A DNA stretch of 6,977 bases. It comes from Acidimicrobiia bacterium. GTDB lineage: Bacteria > Actinomycetota > Acidimicrobiia > Spongiisociales > ZC4RG35. Under the pieces are notes generated by a model. It was not told where the DNA came from. It saw only the letters and a program-made list of their open reading frames with translations, and made no database searches. Below are positions 4,225 through 6,977 of the stretch, in pieces; within the stretch, counting starts at the first letter, position 1; every line of letters starts with the position of its first letter. Made by a program: the position numbers and the translations under genes. The stretch is taken from contig JAUXMQ010000058.1 of the NCBI GenBank assembly GCA_030623125.1, positions 1 to 6,977 of the forward strand. Direction: 5' to 3'.

Positions 4225-6977
4225 GTGGCACCTCATATCGATCCAGGCATCGAGCACGACGCCTGCGGCGTCGGGTTCATCGCTGCCCTTGACCGTGTTC
4301 CCTCTTACCGCATGACCCGTCTGGCTGTGGAGTGTTTGCAGAGACTCGACCATCGGGGCGCTCGCGCCGCGGACGGCACAGGTGATGGGGCAGGTCTGCT
4401 GACACAGATCCCGCACACGCTGATTCGTCGGGAGCTTGGTGGCCATCGGCTGGACCTTCCGGCTGAGCGTATTGGTGTTGCGATGTGCTTTCTTCCTCCG
4501 ATGGAGGCAGCGCTTTCGCGGTCTCTGGTCACTGAGTCGCTGGAGGCGGAAGGGATGCGGGTCCTGTTGTGGCGTTCGGTGCCGATCGATCCTTTGGTGC
4601 TTGGCGAGCACGCCCGGGATGTGCTGCCACTGATTGAACAGGCGATCGTCACCGGTGACGGCGAGGGAGCAGAGTTCGAGAGGGCCCTTTATCTGGCTCG
4701 TAAGCGAATCGAGCGTGAGGCGATTCCTGGTCTCTCGATCCCGTCGGCTTCGGGCCGCACCGTTGTCTATAAGGGCTTGTTCACGGCGAGCAATATTGCA
4801 GGGTTCTATTGGGATCTGAGAGATCCCGGTTTCGAGACGAGCTTTGCGATCTTCCATCAGCGCTATTCCACGAACACCTTTCCCTCGTGGGAGAACGCTC
4901 AGCCTTTCCGGACGCTCGCCCACAACGGTGAGATCAACACGATCCAGTCGAACCGCTCGTGGATGCTTGCTCGGGAGAAGGGGGCAACCCCGGGTGTGTG
5001 GGGCGACCGGTTTGGGGATGTTCTTCCTTTCCTTCAGCCGGGAATCTCCGATTCGGGAAGTCTCGACAATGTTTACGAGCTGTTGATGCAGAGCGGGAGG
5101 TCCCTTTCCCATGTCAAGGAACTGTTGATCCCGGCCGCGTGGGAGAACGTCGACGACCTCGATCCGGCAATGCGCGCCTTTTATGAGTATCACGCTTTCC
5201 TCACCGAGCCGTGGGACGGGCCTGCCGCAATCGCAGTGACCGACGGCGTGTCTCTACTTGCTGGAATGGACCGCAACGGTCTCCGCCCTGCCCGTTGGAC
5301 GATTACCCCCGATGTGGTTCTGGTGGCGTCGGAAGCCGGGGTATGTCCTGAGGAGGAGGTCCGGGCAGTCGAAACCGGTCAGCTCGGGCCCGGAGAGGTG
5401 ATTGTCTTCGACCGCCGGTCGGGAGAGGTCAGACAATCTGGGGAGATCAAAGCTGGTCTGGCTGCTCTTCAGCCCTACGACGAGTGGGTGACCACCGAAA
5501 CTCTTCACATAGCGGCTCCGTTCGACGCGTTGGCCGACGATCGCTTCGATGCTGCGGCCCTCAATCGAGTTTTCGGCTACACCGCGGAGGAGCGGCGGCT
5601 GATCCTTGCCGACATGGCTCTGGGGATCACGCCGGTAGGTTCGATGGGAGACGACACCGGTCTGGCGGTGCTGTCGGATCGACCGAGAAGACTCCCTCAA
5701 TATTTTCACGAGCTGTTCGCCCAGGTCACCAACCCGCCGATGGATCCGATCCGGGAGAAGCTGGTGATGTCGTTGCGTATCCAGCTCGGGCGCCGTGGTC
5801 CTCTGCTCGAGGACAAACCCCGTCAGGCCCATCTGATAGAACTGGCGAGCCCGGTTCTCTCCGACGCCGAGCTGGAGTCGATAGTTCGGTCGGGTGACCG
5901 CAGGTTCTTCTCCCATTGGATTCCAGTGACATGGGAGGCCTCCGAGGGCCCTAATGGTATGAAGCGACGGATCGACGAGATCTGCGTCGAGGCGGTTCAG
6001 GCCGTGAAGCTCGGCGCCACCATTGTCGTTCTCTCGGATCGTGAGTGCGACGCCACCTTTGGTCCCATTCCGATTCTTCTGGCGTTGGGTGCGGTGCATC
6101 ATCACCTGATCGACGAGGGGGTCAGGGGTGACGTGTCGCTCGTCGTGGTTTCGGGCGAGCCGAGAGATGCCCACGACCTGGCGTGTCTCATCGGCTTCGG
6201 AGCTTCGGCGGTGAACCCTTATCTGGCGATCGACCAGGTGCGCGACTTGGCCGTCTCCGGCGCCCTCGACGTCGACCCGGTGCTGGCGCAGGAGAACTAC
6301 CGCTCGGCCCTCGAGCAGGGCTTGCTCAAGATCATGTCGAAGATGGGTATCTGCACCCTTTCGGCGTATCGCGGCTCTGAGCTGTTCGAGGTGATCGGTA
6401 TCTCTGAGATGGTATGTCGTTTCGCCTTTCGCAACGCACCTCGGCGTCTTCGCGGCATCGGATTCGAAGATCTGGCCCGACAGGCGCTAGAGCGACACGC
6501 CAGCTACGCCGATGGTGGCCCCGAGTCCGGTGGGTTCTACAAGCACCGACGAGGCGAAGACGTCCATATCACCGGGCCAAAGGTGGTCCTCGCCTTGCAG
6601 AAGGCCGTGCGCTCCGGTGATCGAGCGGATTGGAACCGCTATCTGGAGACGATAGGCGCACGAAAACCGGCCCTGATCCGCGATCTTCTCACTTTCGTGC
6701 AGCGTGAGTCGATACCTCTTGAGGGGGTCGAGTCCGCCGAGGCCATCATGAGGCGGTTCACCACCGCCGCCATGTCACTCGGCGCGCTCTCGAAAGAAGC
6801 CCACGAGGCCCTCGCCGAGGCGATGAACTCGATAGGTGGTCGTTCCAACTCCGGTGAAGGCGGGGAGGATCCCGACCGGTTCGACAGCCCCCGCAACTCC
6901 GCGATCAAACAGGTGGCATCGGGACGTTTCGGTGTCACTCCGGCCTATCTGGCATCGGCGGAGGAACTTCAGATCAA
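4225..6977 (+). CDS. gltB: Glutamate synthase large (alpha) subunit, N-terminal 917 codons, cut by window edge
   Basis: With the small subunit GltD it makes two glutamates from glutamine and 2-oxoglutarate, using NADPH. The glutamine amidotransferase domain starts at C14 (ACGVGF), the nucleophile exposed after removal of a 13-residue propeptide. It continues with HRGA (R44, matching Arg31 of the processed Azospirillum enzyme), RYSTNTFPSW from 213, HNGEIN at 233-238, and DRNGLRPAR at 349-357. The central domain includes TNPPMDPIREKLVMSL from 502, GFGAS at 657-661 and KIMSKMGI at 702-709. The FMN-binding synthase domain begins near 840 with AMSLGALS (849-856) and RSNSGEGGEDP (873-883). The Fe-S cysteines and the C-terminal GXGXG domain lie off the edge. 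No ATG is available in frame; GTG at 4225 is chosen because it follows GAGG by nine bases and gives a normal short propeptide, though TTG at 4222 or 4216 is possible. No break or frameshift seen. Confidence 0.95.
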   Translation, partial: MAPHIDPGIEHDACGVGFIAALDRVPSYRMTRLAVECLQRLDHRGARAADGTGDGAGLLTQIPHTLIRRELGGHRLDLPAERIGVAMCFLPPMEAALSRSLVTESLEAEGMRVLLWRSVPIDPLVLGEHARDVLPLIEQAIVTGDGEGAEFERALYLARKRIEREAIPGLSIPSASGRTVVYKGLFTASNIAGFYWDLRDPGFETSFAIFHQRYSTNTFPSWENAQPFRTLAHNGEINTIQSNRSWMLAREKGATPGVWGDRFGDVLPFLQPGISDSGSLDNVYELLMQSGRSLSHVKELLIPAAWENVDDLDPAMRAFYEYHAFLTEPWDGPAAIAVTDGVSLLAGMDRNGLRPARWTITPDVVLVASEAGVCPEEEVRAVETGQLGPGEVIVFDRRSGEVRQSGEIKAGLAALQPYDEWVTTETLHIAAPFDALADDRFDAAALNRVFGYTAEERRLILADMALGITPVGSMGDDTGLAVLSDRPRRLPQYFHELFAQVTNPPMDPIREKLVMSLRIQLGRRGPLLEDKPRQAHLIELASPVLSDAELESIVRSGDRRFFSHWIPVTWEASEGPNGMKRRIDEICVEAVQAVKLGATIVVLSDRECDATFGPIPILLALGAVHHHLIDEGVRGDVSLVVVSGEPRDAHDLACLIGFGASAVNPYLAIDQVRDLAVSGALDVDPVLAQENYRSALEQGLLKIMSKMGICTLSAYRGSELFEVIGISEMVCRFAFRNAPRRLRGIGFEDLARQALERHASYADGGPESGGFYKHRRGEDVHITGPKVVLALQKAVRSGDRADWNRYLETIGARKPALIRDLLTFVQRESIPLEGVESAEAIMRRFTTAAMSLGALSKEAHEALAEAMNSIGGRSNSGEGGEDPDRFDSPRNSAIKQVASGRFGVTPAYLASAEELQI

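Noticed and set aside
4189..6174. Two long minus-strand open frames (4189-5193 and 5254-6174) opposite gltB
   Set aside because: They mirror a clearly coding gltB frame with intact family motifs throughout. Their translations are rich in Arg, His and Gln with no recognisable domain, as expected for antisense shadows in GC-rich DNA.

Overview
The window comes from a fairly GC-rich (roughly 60% by eye) bacterial chromosome. Frequent GTG starts, a CysO-like sulfur carrier of the kind known from mycobacteria, and the style of the threonine synthase and glutamate synthase suggest an actinomycete, perhaps an Acidimicrobiia-like lineage. That placement is inference from protein style, not a marker-gene result. 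Everything recognised is amino-acid, one-carbon or sulfur metabolism; I see no mobile element, CRISPR array, tRNA or rRNA.

Layout. Positions 1-726 (minus) hold the N-terminal 242 codons of a flavoprotein of the dimethylglycine/sarcosine dehydrogenase family, cut by the window edge. A 235-base gap follows, holding an almost-open small reading frame with one in-frame TGA. Positions 3643-962 (minus) are a tight three-gene operon: a threonine-synthase-type PLP enzyme (GTG start, good ribosome site), a 91-residue CysO/MoaD-type sulfur carrier ending in Gly-Gly (ATGA overlap with the gene before), and a rhodanese-E1 (ThiF/MoeB-like) fusion starting one base after the carrier's stop. Positions 3644-4224 are a 581-base divergent intergenic region with several inverted and direct repeats and a plausible promoter. 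From 4225 to the right edge (plus) runs gltB, the large subunit of glutamate synthase, also cut by the window edge.

How the genes may work together. The rhodanese-E1 protein has what is needed to adenylate the carrier's C-terminal glycine and load it with sulfur as a thiocarboxylate. In Mycobacterium tuberculosis the equivalent carrier, CysO, donates that sulfur to the PLP enzyme CysM. Here the partner in the same operon is a threonine-synthase-family enzyme instead. The simplest reading is threonine synthesis plus a co-transcribed sulfur carrier. A more interesting one is that the enzyme, or a side activity of it, takes sulfur from the carrier onto a phosphorylated amino acid such as O-phosphohomoserine, giving homocysteine. 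The sequence alone cannot decide between them. The divergent gltB supplies glutamate, and the flavoprotein probably oxidises N-methylated glycines and feeds one-carbon units to folate.
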